This document shows, piece after piece, positions 22,262 through 33,527 of a stretch of DNA of 64,000 nucleotides; position 1 is the stretch's first letter; every line of letters starts with the position of its first letter. The notes beneath the pieces were generated by a model, which had not been told where the DNA came from, ran no database searches, and saw only the letters and a list, made by a program, of their open reading frames with translations. The DNA is taken from positions 14,922,317-14,986,316 of the forward strand of contig NC_084806.1 in assembly GCF_963583255.1 (NCBI RefSeq). The letters are read 5' to 3'. Origin of the DNA: Pyrus communis. Its lineage: Eukaryota; Streptophyta; Magnoliopsida; Rosales; Rosaceae. Both the position numbers and the translations under genes were made by a program.

Positions 22262-23179
22262 GATTTCCTCCAGTTATTGTTTCATAAATCATGAATGCGA
22301 TTTACTTATCTGTTTGATTGATAACTTATTTTTGTATGTTGATTAAGGAGGCCTACTTAGTTTGCATGCATGAATTTGATGCTAGAATATAAGGGAGTTT
22401 CACGTAATAGTTATTCACTTATATTTACAAGTAGTGGAAGTCACTTGTCATGATTGTGTTAAGTGAATCCTTGGCAGGAGTCTTATGCGTTTCATAGTGA
22501 TGAATGCCTTGTCAATGCTTATGATTTTCATAGAACTTAATGACTTTTGATATGTATCTTTATCATGCGTTTCATATACGGAACTTGAAAAAGATAATTT
22601 GGTTGTGATGCGTATTCATTCAATTCAATGAAATAAGGAAAATTTGATGGTTGGTTGTGCGATGCAATTAACTTGGGGCATTGTCATTCATGGTTTAAAT
22701 GAATAATAACTGGAAATCGATTTGTATGCATGTGTGTCATGTGTGGAGAAGGACCCTTTAGCTAGCCATTCACCCATATTTCACCCAATTTTGTCCAAAT
22801 TGTTTAGAGTCTTTAAATCTGTTTGTTTTTACTTCAATTTCGTCCAAATCAATCTCCCCTTTAATTAAGTGTGTTAGATTAGTTAGAAACGTGTTAAAAT
22901 CTATCCAATTTAGTGTTTTGAGACTTAATAGTCTAAAATTCATCCAAATAACTTCTTAGAGTCTGTTTCGAGTCAATTTAACTTAGTTTGTGTGTTTTGA
23001 GTCTTTTTAGTTTGTTTTGAGTCATATAAGTCTAGTTAAGTGTTTTTAAGTTTTGTTTTGTGTTTTTAAGTCAGTTTAGAGTAAATTAGCATCCCTTCTA
23101 ATCCCCGGCCTAGAACGATCCCTACTTTCATATACTACAATCATAGGGTTTTAATTTGAGTGTTAGAATATTTCACATC
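22147..23179 (+). repeat. Truncated LTR related to element B LTR, opposite orientation to the nested element
   Basis: The reverse complement of the right end (CCCTATGATTGTAGTATATG, then GTAGGGATCGTTCTAGGCC) matches the start of the element B LTR (9309-9380) with moderate divergence. Further words such as TAAGTTATCAATCAAAC match in order. It ends ...TTTCACATCA at 23179, equivalent to the LTR terminus. The other end is lost in the palindrome. The divergence shows a different, older subfamily. Confidence 0.7.
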
Positions 23180-24240
23180 ATAACGCCTTTGACTAGTACA
23201 CCGACCTTGAGCCCGAATCTATCAACGGTTGGGATCAACTTGAAAAGGAATTCCTCAACCGTTTCTACAGTACTCGCCGCACTGTAAACATATTGGACCT
23301 GACAAGCGAAGCAGTGGAAAGATGAACCCATCATTGACTACATTAACAGATGGCGTTTATTGAGTCTGGATTGCAAAGGTCGGCTTTCTGAAACCTTCAC
23401 CATTGAGATGTGTGTTCAAGGCATGCACTAGGGGTTACATTACATCCTCCAATGCATAAAATCGAGAATGTTTGAGGAGTTTGCAACTCGATCCCATGAC
23501 ATGGAGCTGAGTTTCGCCAATCATGGGAAAAATGAGCCAATCATCGACTTCAACAAGGACAAGGTGTTTATTCCGAATATGGAGAAGACTGGGAAGAAGC
23601 CTGCCAATGAAGCTTTTACCGTCAATGCTACCCCCATCAAAACCTCTTCCGCGCCTGTTAAAATCTCTTCCAAGAACAAGAAAATGAGATAAAAAGAGGT
23701 GAGCCTCCTCGTACCTAAGATAGGTACAAAAACACCTTGAGGGAACTGGAGCAAAAGACGTACCCTTTTTCGGACTCCGACGTGGCCGCAATGCTAAATA
23801 ACCTGCTGGAGAAGAAAGTAATCGAGCTGCCTGAATGCAAATGCCTTGAAGAGATGAATCGCGTTAACGATCCTAGGTACTTCAAGTACCATCATATCGT
23901 GAGCCATCCTATTGGTAAATGCTTCGTCCTCAAAGACTTCATCATGAAGCTAGCACAACAAGGGCAAATTTAATTGGACCTTAAAGACACGGCCCCAACA
24001 CACACTGCTACGATTGTGTTTGCATCCTTTGATCCCGTGCCTTTCCAAATCATGCATAACCACTTCAATCAAAGCTCAAGCTATAGGGCACCTTCTGCAC
24101 AACCATCGTTGGTGAACGTTGGTGACCTACAAAAAGACAAGGAAGCCAAAACCACAAGCCATATGGCCAAATGTGGAATAAGGGAGGAAACACCACCGCC
24201 GCAACAATAAGAAGCCCATAAGAAATGTAAGAGCTACTAA
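23180..24240 (+). pseudogene. gag fragment of Gypsy element C
   Basis: The reading starts in mid-gag directly at the LTR terminus: LEKEFLNRFYSTRRTVNILDLTSEA is encoded at about 23248-23320 (Retrotrans_gag core). A second block, 23737-23973, encodes MRELEQKTYPFSDSDVAAML, then NDPRYFKYHHIVSHPIGKC, a segment I know from Gypsy gag-pro proteins of many dicots. Stops at about 23323, 23691 and 23971 break it. It lies between LTR fragments, so the element is incomplete on both sides. Confidence 0.7.
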
Positions 24241-25290
24241 GCCAATATACCTAGGGGAACCTATGGAGCAAGAGCCACGCATTCCTGTCTCTTTGCACGA
24301 GTACTTCCCCGAATGACTTCTTCTAACAGTGCACCATCACTGCCTGTCACATGGTCGAAATAGAGATGGAAGAGCCCTCAAAAGGCAAAGTTATCGCCGT
24401 TGAGGAAAAGAAAACTTTCACGCCTAAAGAAAGCTTGCTAGTACACTTTAGTATCAAGGAAACACTACTATTGCCCAAGGAGATGCGAAAAGCACTAGTA
24501 ACGGTCTTGGCGAGTCCCAATGACCACGAGGTACAAGAAAGCAAGGACGAATGCTTGAAGCTTCGATCATATGAATATGCCACATGTTGTGCCACCTATG
24601 ACACAATCAGCTTCATTGACGAAGACTTGTTGCTAGGGTCAAAGCTTCACAACCGTCCTCTCTTCATCTTTGGGTATGTGAGGGAGCCCAAAGTCAACTA
24701 CATGTCGATGGATGGTGGATCAGCCATAAACATCATGCCAAAGTCAATAATGACTACAATCAGCATCGATGTGGATGAACTATCTCGAAGTTGCCTTCTA
24801 ATCCAAGGTTTTAATTAAGGAAGACAAAAAGCGATGGGTATGATCCAAGCTGAGATGACCATTGGCGAACTCAAATCAAGCACGTTATTTCACGTGATAG
24901 ATGCAAAAACTTCCTACAACTTGCTCTTAGGAAGGCCTTGGATCCATGAAAATGGAGTAGTGTCGTCCACTTTCCACCAATGCCTAAAGTTCTACCGAGA
25001 AGGGGTGAAGGTGATACAAGGCGACACTAAGCCATTCACCGATGCCGAATCCTACTTTGCGAACACCATGTTCTACATAGATGAAGACATGGTACCCGAA
25101 GCTCTTCCAAATGAGATTAAATCCACTGGCAAGGTCATACCAAAAAAAAAAGGAGTGGTAAGTCGTGCCCAAGAAGCAAGAAGCGGAAGCGATGCCATCT
25201 TCGAGCAAAGACGATGATGAGCCTGCTAAAGCCACAACAACCAAAATAAGCAAGAAAGCCCTATAGACTTCGGCTACAGGGGAAATCCCT
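24241..25290 (+). pseudogene. Protease region of Gypsy element C
   Basis: Frame 24351-24818 has the retropepsin active site SMDGGSAINIMPKS (about 24706-24750). Frame 24834-25217 continues with FHVIDAKTSYNLLLGRPWIH, the flap-to-second-motif region, after a stop at 24816. It ends in a Lys-rich tail. No RT follows. The sequence passes into LTR-like DNA within 400 bases, so this is a deletion derivative. Confidence 0.75.
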
Positions 25291-26062
25291 CCTTAAAATT
25301 GTCAAGGGGTCCAAAATCTCTCAAAATAGGAAAGAAAGCTAAAACATCTTCACAAAACAAGTAAGAATTGAAGATTGCTCACAAAATAGGCAAGAAAGCC
25401 CTATAGATTTCGGCCAAGCAAGGGAAACTGGTTGAAATTAAGACAGAAAACATGCCTAAATTCTCTTTTGGACGAATTAAGACACAAATCAAGGCCAAAT
25501 CCATCCAAAAGCTTGGTTTTGGAAGTCGATAAATACAAGGATCCAAGATACACAAAGGGGTCAAAAATTGCACATTGAGAAGAACCTCTGCAAAAATCTT
25601 TGAAGACTAATACGTTGCTAAAGCTCTCTCCGAAGAACGTACAACCAAAGCCAAAGCTTTTTTTCGACCAATGCCGAAGCACTCGCCTTGAAGAATCAAC
25701 AAGCACTCGTACCAATGTCTTCAAGACTTTGTTGCAAGCTCAAAACTTGTAATGACGTTCGTTTCAAGATCAAGTCACCAAGACTCTTGAATCAATGAAA
25801 TCCTGCATCAACATCCACCTTTGCCGTATTTTTTAGGTGAAGACCATCCAAGCATTGTTTCAAGCTCAAAACTGAAGTAATCGTTCTTTTGAGATCAAGT
25901 CATCCTGACCCTTGGATCAATAACCTACACATCTACATCAAATTTAAAGGCTGAATCAGATCAAAATTATAAACAGAGATTGTAACCTACAAATTAATTC
26001 AATACAACTCTACTTTGTACACGTGTTCTCGTTTCATTTGTTTCAAAATTTTCGTGTTTACA
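25291..26062 (+). repeat. 3' part of element C, ending in an LTR terminus
   Basis: The last 100 bp (GATTGTAACC, then TACTTTGTACACGTGTTCTCG, then TTTTCGTGTTTACA) match the end of the LTR at 46569-48226 (48140-48226), so this is the 3' end of an LTR of the same broad family. A phrase, TAGACTTCGGC/TAGATTTCGGCC, recurs at 25265 and 25405. The LTR start could not be placed. Element A DNA begins at 26063. Confidence 0.6.
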
Positions 26063-27285
26063 GCGAGCCCAATGCAAGGCCGAGCCTAAGACCAGGGGGC
26101 CCAAGACGTATCACTCTAAGCTACACGGACCCAAGCCCAAGGTGAGTCAACCTGAGCCCTGACCTTGTTGAAGCCCAGTGCGCTCTTGAGCCAAGCCCAA
26201 GCCCAGCGCCCACGTACACTAGACATGGAGCAGCCCGAACACGTGGCCCAACCCAGCTAATGATTTGACCCGACCCACTCCCACGGCCCAATTCGAGATC
26301 CAATCCCCTCCCAAGGCCTTCCAAGCAATCTAAACCGGTCCAAGATCAATTCAACTGTCCCAGCTTCAGATTTATAGACTGACGATTGAATCGAGGTTAT
26401 TTTCACCTTATTTCTTTACAGATTTGATATATCCCAACTCAAATCTCATGCCTGAAGTCATTACACTTCCACTACTCAACGAGACGCATGTCATCCACGT
26501 TCTTCTAACCTAAATAATGAACAACACTTGTCTCGACAAGTTATAAAGTTGATAAGCACCCTTGCACAGTAAACGACCTTGGTGAATTAACTCTCGCAGC
26601 GAACCATGATGCAGCGTGCCCCAAACGAGGTGTCCCGAAGTATGACAAGGGTAGACGACGAACCTCTCCAACAAAGTCCCGGCAAACAGCCATTCGACTA
26701 ACCACATACCGAGTGTTCAGGCAGTGTACACTCCTAACTAGGTCCCTAAGATAGCATGTACTTTCGTCTTAATGCGTGTAGGAGTGTGCACTATTCGTTA
26801 GGCCCACAAATAAGCATACATTCACGGTTGAGGCCACACTTCGATAATTAACATAAGCAACCTTTCAAGCGAAATGTTCATTCGTGGCTAGGCCCACAAG
26901 AAGCGTAGTCCACCTCACATCGAAATAAGCAGCATGACAAACGAAGAGAAGCAGTCATTTAATTCTACTCAAGTTCAATGAACAGTTTACGAAGAACTCA
27001 TTCGTCTACTAGAAACGTACCACATGCTCCGTAGCCGCAGCATAAATCAACCGAACATATGGAAGAGCAACGTACACCAATAGGTCACGATCGGAGGTAG
27101 CCGAGAACTCTGCTACCCCAACAAAGGCAAATTCAAGAAGAAAATAGAAAGGCTCTTAATCCAGTGATTGCATGATTTCTAACTCAACAAGGTCACTAAC
27201 GAGGCACTATGATGGGACATGACTAACTTTCACAGACGAGATCGAGTAAGTAGAACCTCCATGTAAGTTCAACATGCCACATTTC
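26063..27285 (+). pseudogene. Gag leader region of element A copy 2
   Basis: This block aligns in order with 5100-6195 of copy 1: the GCCCAAGCCCA-rich part, the TTTCTTTACAGATTTGATAT segment (26410-26430), AACACTTGTCTCGACAAGTTA (26522) and the GGCACTATGATGGGACATGAC segment near 27205. Many substitutions and short indels separate the copies, so they diverged long ago or come from different elements. Confidence 0.6.
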
Positions 27286-28250
27286 ACATCCTTCAAAGAG
27301 GATAGAGACCCGGATAGCTAAAACACTACTGAAGTGCAACAATCCTCTATCGAAACAACGACGATCTCATGTGCAAAATATTTGCCACAACTATATAAGG
27401 TGAGGCATAAGATTGGTTATGCACCATGCCACCACAATCCATTCGAAGTTTTGACGAACTTTCTTTGGTTTTCACCAAAAATAATTTTATCCTATCGCTC
27501 AATCAAGAAAAAGTCCGACTTGTTCAACATCAAGAAGAACCCAAAAGAAACACTTCACGACTACGTGGAAAGGTTCAAAGCAGAGAAGGAAAAGATAGTC
27601 AGATGCAACCACTCGATAGCTAGAGCAGCCTTCCAAAAAGGAATTTTAATAGACCATCCATTGTTCGGAGAATTGATCATGAAAAAAGATCTAACTTTAG
27701 CAAAGTTTTCGCTCTGGCAGAGAAACATGCACTTTGGGGCGAGGCACGTCAATGCACATTCAAGGCAAGTTCGAGCAATCTTGAATATGAAGTCCCCTAT
27801 AACTCTGAAGAAGATTCAAGGTCTGATAAGACAAGCAGGATGACGAGTGAGAGAAAACATTCAAGGACTTAAAGAAGTACCTGACATCACCTCCCTACTA
27901 TCCAAACCGGAAGTAGTGGATGACCTATTCACATGTTTAACGGTATCTGAAGCAGCAATAAGCTCTACCCTCATACAAGAAGAGCTAGGGGCCCAATTAC
28001 CTGTATTCTACAATTCAAAAGCTCTCATCGATGTGGAAACTAGCTACTAAAAATTCAAAAGCTAACTTTGGCGACAGTTGTTACAACCCAGAAACTCAAG
28101 TTATACATTCAAACACACACAATCATCCTTATGATGCACTATTTCACCCAATCCAGACGAGCGATGATAAAGTGCAGGCACTAGTGGATGCAAAATTCTC
28201 TGACGAACGCAACAACTTTGCCCAAAAGGCGCGCCAAGGGTAGACGAACA
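27286..28250 (+). pseudogene. Deleted gag-RNase H fusion of element A copy 2
   Basis: The gag core is visible (YRSIKKKSDLFNIKKNPKET, then FKAEKEKIV and GILIDHPLFGELI, 27480-27690). At about 27745-27785 the reading passes from the gag tail straight into the RT C-terminal phrase MKSPITLKKIQGLIRQA, which lies at 8707 in copy 1. About 2 kb, covering the zinc finger, protease and RT palm, is therefore missing. A second deletion of about 95 bp follows at 27838. RNase H residues follow (LSKPEVVDDLFTCLTVSEAA, 27897-27960). It cannot be functional. Confidence 0.7.
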
Positions 28251-28604
28251 CTAGAAAGACGCACTAGAAAACAAGTTTTGTCCTCGTCGTTTTCGGCAGT
28301 TGAGCATAACCTCCTGTTACGCATCACACGGACCCAACCAACCCTTGCTCCATAATTCAGCTCTAGAGTGGCCCAATACCGGAAGTTGAGCATCTCTTGC
28401 TGTATGTAACATGGCCCTAGCTCCACGGTTCCCTACCGCGCCTTCACGCCTAACCCAGGCAACGCAACAGAATGACCCAACGACGCCTCAGAGGTAACTA
28501 CGCATGCCCTAGCCATGCCTGCTTCAGTCGATGGAGATTTCTGGCATTTGCACGTCGACAACGCATCTAACTACATGGGCTCGGAGTAGGTGTAGTCTTT
28601 ATCA
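28251..28604 (+). pseudogene. Second RNase H of element A copy 2, 5' part
   Basis: 28430-28600 matches 21105-21260 of copy 1 (TTCACGCCTA, then AACGACGCCT, then TTTCTGGCATTTGCACGTCGA). It encodes the WHLHVDNASNYMGS form of the catalytic start, where Gly of DGAS is Asn. The reading is cut at 28604 by a solo LTR and resumes at 30418. Confidence 0.65.
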
Positions 28605-30412
28605 TGAAGGAAATTATTTATCCTAGCTAAGAACATGTAAGAACATTTGAACACAAAAGCAAACTATTAACACTTTAAAGTAGGCATGCATTAAATAACA
28701 ATTCTAAAACCCATGAATTTCAAAGACTAATGAATGGTGAACCACAAGACTCTTTAACAACATTAAAGAGAAGAAATGATTTTGAGGTTCATTACCCTTG
28801 AAGCTCATCCTTGTTTACACAAGGGATTCACCCAAGTGGAGAGCCTTAAAGTCACCTCTTAGCTCCTTAGATCTTCGTTGTGATTTTCTTCCTTTTTGAT
28901 ACTCCTTTGCTCCTTGAGGATGTGAGGAAAGGAACTCCAAAAATACCAAAAGTTTTGTACCTCTAAGTCTCCACACCAAGGATGATGGTGTGAAGATGAA
29001 ATGGATTACCTAGAAGAAGTTGGATGCTAATGAACTCCCCTAGGACGGTCGGCCTCTATAAAGAAAAAGGAAAAAAAGTTTCTCTTCTTTGCCTCAAGAA
29101 AACTTTAATGAGAGAATGGCTATAAAGATGCCTTTATACCACCTCACATGTGAGTGGCAAACTTGAAATTAACCTAAGTTTGCTACCACTCAACCTATAG
29201 CTGGCTTTGACTTTGTATTTAGGTTAATTTCCATTTATTTTTAGTTGTCACAAAACTTAAACTCAATGGCCTTGTGGACCAAAACCTTTTTGGGCCCCGA
29301 GACCTGAAACTAACTTGAAAACCCAATACGAACCTTTCATATAATTAATTAATCTTCACCATTCTCAATTAAACCATTTAATTGCTTATCCATCTCATTT
29401 ATATTTCTTCACTTTCATCCTTACTTGGTGTACGATCCATTAGGTTCCAATTAGCGAGGTAGTGGGCGATTGTTACTCTTAAAGATTGATTGTGAATTGA
29501 AACTACATTTTAATTCTCCCTTTGATGAAGATTAGTGTTTGCTAATCTTCAGGGCTTCCATAAATCATGAGTGACACCTAGCAGTATTTCAAAGCTACCC
29601 AAGCTAAGTAGAAGTGGTTGAAGAACCTATCTAGTTACAATTACAATGCAATACGGTCATTCTCTAATACAATACTCTTAATCACATTGTTTGAGTGATA
29701 GTTTGTTTCATGAATATGATTTGGAACCAACTTCCTAAGTTATATTCGTATGCTTTGGTCAAAGACTCCCAAATCATATCTCAGAGTATCTCCCTGCACT
29801 ATGGAAGGTTAGAGATCCCTTGTTGTGCATTCATATGCCTACATGACTAGATAGCTTGACCCCAACAATGTCTTGGACACTCTCAATGGAATGCCTTAGA
29901 CATGATCAAAGATCAAGGACCTAACCATTAGACATTTATGATGTCTTAGGTCAAATGACTACTTTCCATATTGCAACTTACGAGTTCTTACATGACATGT
30001 ATGTTCGAACTCTCTTTTGATCGTAGTTTAGTGTACTCGATTACCATTTTGAGCACCTATGTGTTTGTCTCAATGTCCAACACTAAATGACTTAAGACTA
30101 GTCATACTTATGCTTGAATTAACATAACACATGCTAACCTTAGTGGATTGTCAATGCCTAATTGGTAATCCTATGGCTAGGAACGTTTTAGGAATGAACA
30201 TAAGAGAAAGGTCTCGTTAATCTAACTTACTTAGATCACTTCTCTCTTAGATTAAATACATTCCTTGGATTCCCTTATTGCTTAAACACATAATACAATA
30301 AATAGTGATTAACAATAAGTTTTGCCCTTCATTAAACGTATAATAGTTTAACACAATAATATTCCAAAAGCTATTACATCAAATGAGTGGCTTTGTGGGC
30401 ATACTTCCAACA
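28605..30412 (-). mobile_element. Solo LTR, Copia-like (1808 bp)
   Basis: On the minus strand it begins TGTTGGAAGTATGCCCACAA and ends ...CCTTCA. Both flanks are element A RNase H, and the flanking pentamers TATCA (28600-28604) and TGTCA (30413-30417) match at four of five positions, as for a slightly decayed TSD. No PBS, polypurine tract or coding region is present, so it is a solo LTR left by LTR-LTR recombination. The TGTTGGAAGTATGCC start is one I associate with plant Copia elements. That family label is from memory. Confidence 0.75.
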
Positions 30413-30417
30413 TGTCA

Positions 30418-30760
30418 TCCCAGACAGTTTGATGCTCCAGCATGCAATCACTCTAGGCTTCAAAGCATCCAACAATGAAACAGAGTACGAAGCCTTACTA
30501 GCAGTTTCTGAATGACAAAACACTTGGCGGTGAAAAAGCTTGCAATTCATTTCGATTCCTAACTAAACACCAACCAGACTACTAGGGAATACACAACAAA
30601 ACATCCAAAGATGGTGCAATACCTAGAGAAGATACAAAGGCAACTTGAGGCGTTTCAGATTTATAACCTCAATCAAGTTTCACGGGCAGACAACGCCCAC
30701 ACTGACTCGCTAGCCGGCTTAGGCTCTGCCATCGACCACTAACTTAAACGCTCTATTTCA
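30418..30760 (+). pseudogene. Second RNase H of element A copy 2, 3' part
   Basis: The sequence continues the RNase H reading of 28604 (GCAATCACTCTAGGCTTCAAAGC, equivalent to 21291-21313) and runs through the phrase QVSRADNAHTDSLAGLGSAI (30670-30735), the usual end of the TAT RNase H. Stops are present. Confidence 0.65.
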
Positions 30761-32080
30761 ATGGAGTATCTAGATAAGCCAAGCATAGAAGTTGTGCCAG
30801 TAGCCGAGGTGTCACAGGTTAGTACAACTCCAAACTGGCAATAGTCCATTATAGACTACCTGGTCAATGGCACACTCCCCATGGAAAAATTTGAGTCAAG
30901 AAAGCTTCAAACAAAGGCAGCACGCTACTACATGTGGAATGGCATTCTCATCCAAAGATCCTACACCGGACCACATCTCCGCTGCCTAGTGCCTCCCGAT
31001 AACCTAAAGATTCTAAGCTCGATCCACGAAGGCATTTTTGGAAATCACTCTAGAGACCGCTCCTTAGCACAGAATGCTCTAAAGAGAGGCTACTACTGGC
31101 TTACTATACATAAAGACGTTAAAGGATTTGTACAAAAGTGTGACCGCTGCCAATGCTATAAGCTAGTACCAGTACTGCTTGCCAATGAACTACACCTGTA
31201 GACGTGTCCTTGGCCGTTAATGTAGTGGGAAATCGACTTAGTAAGGCCGATGTCACCCACCACTAGGGGTAGATGCATGATGATGGTGGCAACTAACTAC
31301 TTCATCAAGTAAGTGAAAGTAAAAGCTATGACAACCACAACTCAAACGGACATAATGCGCTTCATATGGAGGAACATCATTTGTTGATTTTGGCATCCTT
31401 CAGTCCATCATCACAAATAACAGCCCGTAATTCGTAGGCAAAGATTTGGCAAAGTTCTTCCAGCAATATGGCATCAAGCAGCACATGTCCACGCCAAGGT
31501 ATCCTCAAGGTAATTGGTAGGTTGAAGCATCCAACCAAATGATTCTTGACTGCCTTAAGAAATCCCTCTCCGAAAAGAAGGGAAAATGGCCAAACGAACT
31601 TCTCGGATGTCTATGGACGTATCACACAACCAAACGACGAGCAACCGATGAGACTATTTTCTTTTTGGCATTTGGTTCAGAGCAATCATTCATCCTAATG
31701 TCATTGTGGAAAGTATCAGTACTCTACTGCAAAGCAACGAATAGAACAGACAAAAGATCGCCACAAACTTAGATTTGGCAGAGGAGAAACGCGAAAAGGT
31801 CATAACCCACATCGCAACCTACCAGCAGCAGCTCCTCTCCAGCTATAACAAAAGGGCCAAGATACAACAGTTCCAAACTGGAGATCTAGTCCTAAGAAAA
31901 GCCTTCATCACTGCTCGCAGAGAAGGCTTTAAAAAGATGGATCCCATCTGGGAAAGTCCATACAAGATCAAAAAAGTAGACGGCAAGGGTAGTTATACCC
32001 TCGCCACCCTAAAAGACAAAGAGATCGAAAAGCAGTAGAAAGCCCACAATCTAAGAAAGTACCACGCGTGACCTCTTGCT
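30761..32080 (+). pseudogene. Integrase of element A copy 2
   Basis: Frame 30881-31201 encodes the N-terminal zinc-binding domain: YYMWNGILIQRSYTGPHLRC, then HEGIFGNHS with the two His, and CDRCQCYK with the two Cys. The core is broken by stops: EIDLVRP (first Asp, about 31228), TNNSP in place of TDNGxxF (second Asp changed, about 31416-31432), and [20 protein letters not shown] (31539). The C-terminal part at 31775-32038 has YNKRAKIQQFQTGDLVLRKA and the WESPYKIKKVDGKGSYTL fold. Integrase inserts the cDNA into the chromosome. The lost Asp and the stops make it dead. Confidence 0.8.
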
Positions 32081-33527
32081 ACATCAAAGCTCGAAGACTC
32101 AAGCAGCTTGACGGGCACCACCTTGTAAGCTGAGAACTATCTAGTTGTTATGTAGTTCGTACCTTATAACTAAGTTTTCGTTCGTTTCACTCGTTTTTCA
32201 ATGAGGAATTCAGAAGTAATCTACAACTTAGCTCAACTGCAGGCTTATAATAACTGATCACTCTTGCATTTCAAAAGAAGACCACGCCATTCCTAGGGAC
32301 TTATCGCAGGAATTGCACCCCTATGGGGACCAACCATGCTCTCCAATGCGATAAGGTAAACCAATTCCCTGACACCCATTTGGGTCTGCTCTCAAATGCG
32401 AGAGGATAAACTAATTGCTCTCCAGTGTAAGAGGGTAAACCAATTCGCCGACACCTATGTATGTTTGCTTTCCAATACAGGAAGATAAACTTTACACTCT
32501 AAATATCCAAATGTGGATGAGTCGGGCTGCCCTGGTGTAACTAGGTGCATGATAGCTTAAGCCGGGATTCCTAGAAGTAACCACCATGGTCTTTTTCAAG
32601 GTTTAGCTAATTGAAGGATTTTGGGTCTAAAGCTGCTACCGAGTGCACTAAGGTAGCCTAGGGTTTCCAAAAGACTACTTATGGCTTACCCTTCAAGCAG
32701 TAAGTCGCGATAAACTTATACAACCGTACATTTTTGTGAAAGGTTAAACAAGTTAGCGTGCATATATGAAGCTTTATCCACTGCCGACATACTACACTGT
32801 CAATAAGCTTCACCTCTGCCAAGCGCGGAATGATCATTTAGATCTATACTAATTCCTAAAGTGTTGTGATACTTGCTACGCAACCCACGAAATTGGTTAC
32901 ATAAAGAGCAAAGAGCTCTCTCAGACATTTGCATACGAAATTCCATACAACCATGTACTTTTGATACAAAAGGTTAGCGAATTTCATAACCCAAAAATCT
33001 TTAGTATGTTGTGATGTAGGCCACACAACTCAAAGGATTGAAGAAAGCCAAAGTTAACAGCCAAGTGGTCACGCGAACTCATCTGCTTCAGTAAGTAAGG
33101 CGTTAGATTTCTGACCCTATGGCTAACAACTTTGTAAAAGTTCTACACCAACACTTACAGTTGTATAGGCTACGTGGGCCTGTCTGATTATAGAAAAGCA
33201 GCATGCCTACCGCTGGCCTCAAAGTCAAAGGTTGGGCATAAACAAAAGAAACAAAGATGAAAAAAAAACGAAGGAACCAAGTTTATTAAATTTTCTAGCA
33301 AAATTGATAAATAAATAGCAAAGGACGAAGGAGTTCAAGCAAAGCAAAAAGCAAAAAGGAAACAAAGAAAATCCTAAAAGCTACCTAGAAGACTACTCTT
33401 CAGCAGCTTGGACATCCTATGACTACTCGGTCACAACACCTTCCGTAGTTGCGATGCTCTTAGTAGCATTATCATCCAGCGCTTCATCCTCGGCTACCCT
33501 AACCTAGGCACCAACTTCTCCAACTAC
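32081..33527. other. Spacer between integrase and antisense ORF in element A
   Basis: No coding signal was seen. Short repeated phrases such as AATGCGAGAGGATAAAC and AGTGTAAGAGGGTAAAC (32350-32490), CAACC/ATGTACTTTTG around 32720 and 32950, and CGACAC/TGACACCCAT words make it partly tandem. Such long non-coding spacers are usual in TAT-lineage elements. Confidence 0.55.
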
